From contig JAFEUB010001564.1 of assembly GCA_024529925.1 (NCBI GenBank), positions 118,582-182,581 of the forward strand: DNA of 64,000 nucleotides. Reading direction: 5' to 3'. Made by a program: the position numbers and the translations under genes. Position 1 is the first letter of the stretch. Each line of letters starts with the position of its first letter. This document shows, piece by piece, positions 62,666 to 64,000 of this stretch. The notes under the pieces were generated by a model. The model worked only from the letters and a program-made list of their open reading frames with translations, did no database searches and was not told where the DNA came from. Source of the stretch: Ophthalmolycus amberensis. Taxonomy: Eukaryota > Chordata > Actinopteri > Perciformes > Zoarcidae.

Positions 62666-63831
62666 GACGGGATGGTGTCTCTTCATTATTGAATCAACAC
62701 CTCACAACTTCAGTTTCATGAGCGAAACAAGAGCGCATAAGAAAGGAGGTGGAGCTGCTATTTTATTTAATGATTCTCTTCAATGCAAGCAGATGCCCTT
62801 TGGTCATTTTAGTTCTTTTGAATATGTGGCTCTGAATTCCACTCAAGCTTTATTCCTAAACATTTACAGACCGCCTAAATACTGTGCAACCTTCTTTGAT
62901 GAGTTTACTGAACTGCTGTCTGTAATCTGTATTGATTTTGACTGTGTTGTTATTGTTGGTGACTTTAATATCCATGTTGATAATCCCCAGGACAGAGAGT
63001 CTATAGAACTATGTGGTGTCCTTGATAACTATGATCTGACTCAGCATGTGACAGGACCCACCCACAACAGGGGGCACACTCTGGACCTAATCATCACCAA
63101 AGGTGTAAACATTTCCAAGGTTGCTGTGACTGATGTTGCACTCTCTGATCATTTCTGTGTTTTCTTTGAGAGTGCAATCTCCTTGCACACAAATGTCCAA
63201 ACCAAGGTTGTGACAAAGCGTTACATCTCTGAAAACACCAGTGAACTATTTATTCAGAAGTTCTCCTCCACACCAGCCCTCTCTTGCCTCTCAGTCAATG
63301 AGCTTGTAGATGGCTTCAATTTTAAAGTAAAAAATATTATTGATGCCATTGCACCCACAAAAGTGAAGGTTGTCTCGGGTAAGCAAAGATCTCCTTGGAG
63401 AAATGCTACGCTGGTCAAAATAGAGAAACGAGAGTGTCGGAAAGCTGAGCGCAGGTGGCGAAAAACTAATCTCCAGGTTCACTGTGACATCTATAAAGAG
63501 AGACTTCGCAATTATAATTTGGAAGTTAGAAATGCAAGGCAGTCATTCTTCTCTGACATCATAACCAAAAACAAGAACAATACACGCGCCTTATTTGCTA
63601 CTGTCGACAGGCTAACAAACCCTCCAGTGTCGGTAGCTGCTGAACTCCAATCCACCTGGGCATGCAATCAATTTGCCTCCTTTTTTACTGACAAAATTCA
63701 GAAAATTAGACAAGCAGTCAGTGCCTCCACATCAACCACAGGATATGTGTTGTCCCGATCTAACATCCATTCAAATATCATGACACAATTTCATTCAATC
63801 GACCGTAGAAGCCTAGAAGACATTATACAAC
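62666..63831 (+). pseudogene. L2 endonuclease half (unit 3)
   Basis: The frame from 62718 is open for 372 residues with intact GDFN and SDHF motifs, as in unit 1. It joins hAT sequence at the same base. Confidence 0.88.
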
Positions 63832-64000
63832 TATGATGATTACACTGTAAAAAAAAAAGAAAAAAAATACTCCGTGATCCGTGACACCACTACTTTCCAT
63901 ACAGACCACGACTTGAGCGCTGCTGTCTGCAAGGTAACCCAACCCCGCTGCAGCCCTCCGGAGGGGCGCAGACAGCTCGGAAGCACTCGATGCCAAGTTT
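63832..64000. repeat. Start of tandem array unit 4 (cut by window end)
   Basis: Repeats the first 169 bases of units 2 and 3 exactly as far as can be read, including the hAT end at 63892. The array therefore continues beyond the window. Confidence 0.9.

Larger units (their letters stand above)
55567..63831. repeat. Tandem array unit 3 (8265 bp)
   Basis: Same organisation as unit 1, including the hAT fragment and LTR-like segment that unit 2 lacks. It shares with unit 2 several bases that differ from unit 1 upstream of the coiled-coil gene (for example GTGCGCTGTC near 56030). Confidence 0.93.

Overview
The window is nuclear DNA from a teleost fish. Two genes in vertebrate synteny support this: nfe2l1 (NRF1/TCF11, + strand) and cbx1 (HP1-beta, - strand) lie tail to tail, as they do beside the HOXB cluster in other vertebrates. 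The repeats are also fish-like: tRNA-headed SINEs, L2-clade LINE tails ending in TGTAA or TTGCC units, several hAT elements, and long GA, CA and TA tracts.

Layout. 1-2270 shows no gene. 2287-17804 is nfe2l1: a CRE plus TATA-like promoter, a noncoding first exon, and eight coding exons whose phases join without a break into an 869-residue protein. It keeps the ER-anchor N-terminus, the DDI2-type cleavage site (W103/L104), a DSGLS degron and the CNC-bZIP domain. It lacks the DIDLID motif and every N-glycosylation sequon before the bZIP. 17805-25590 is intergenic and repeat-rich: a TA/CA tract, an inverted-repeat transposon, a hAT element with an exact 8-bp target duplication, and a 23-bp minisatellite. 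25590 to about 35400 is cbx1 on the minus strand: four coding exons for the chromodomain, hinge and chromoshadow domain, an unusual Ala/Pro-rich N-terminal extension, a 5' exon, and a promoter with CRE-like and ZNF143-like motifs. Its introns carry a fold-back element and BED-finger hAT remnants.

From 35.7 kb on the sequence is accessory. A hAT fragment ends in a perfect 54-bp palindrome, followed by the reverse-transcriptase half of an L2 LINE. Then comes a head-to-tail array of nearly identical 8.2-kb units (39135-47400, 47401-55566, 55567-63831, and the start of a fourth that runs out of the window). Each unit carries one compact transcription unit: three perfect TGACGTCA sites, a TATA-like box, a 198-residue coiled-coil protein built of 21-residue repeats with a C-terminal hydrophobic segment, a possible second coding exon, and a poly(A) signal. 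Each unit ends with part of a hAT element carrying the endonuclease half of an L2 LINE. I do not recognise the coiled-coil protein. This young amplicon is the most likely undescribed system here. Unit 2 differs from units 1 and 3 by replacement of about 1.26 kb with a different inverted-repeat element.

Limits: exon boundaries come from reading splice signals and protein similarity by eye. The cbx1 start codon was not found. Repeat family names come from remembered hallmarks, not from a database search.
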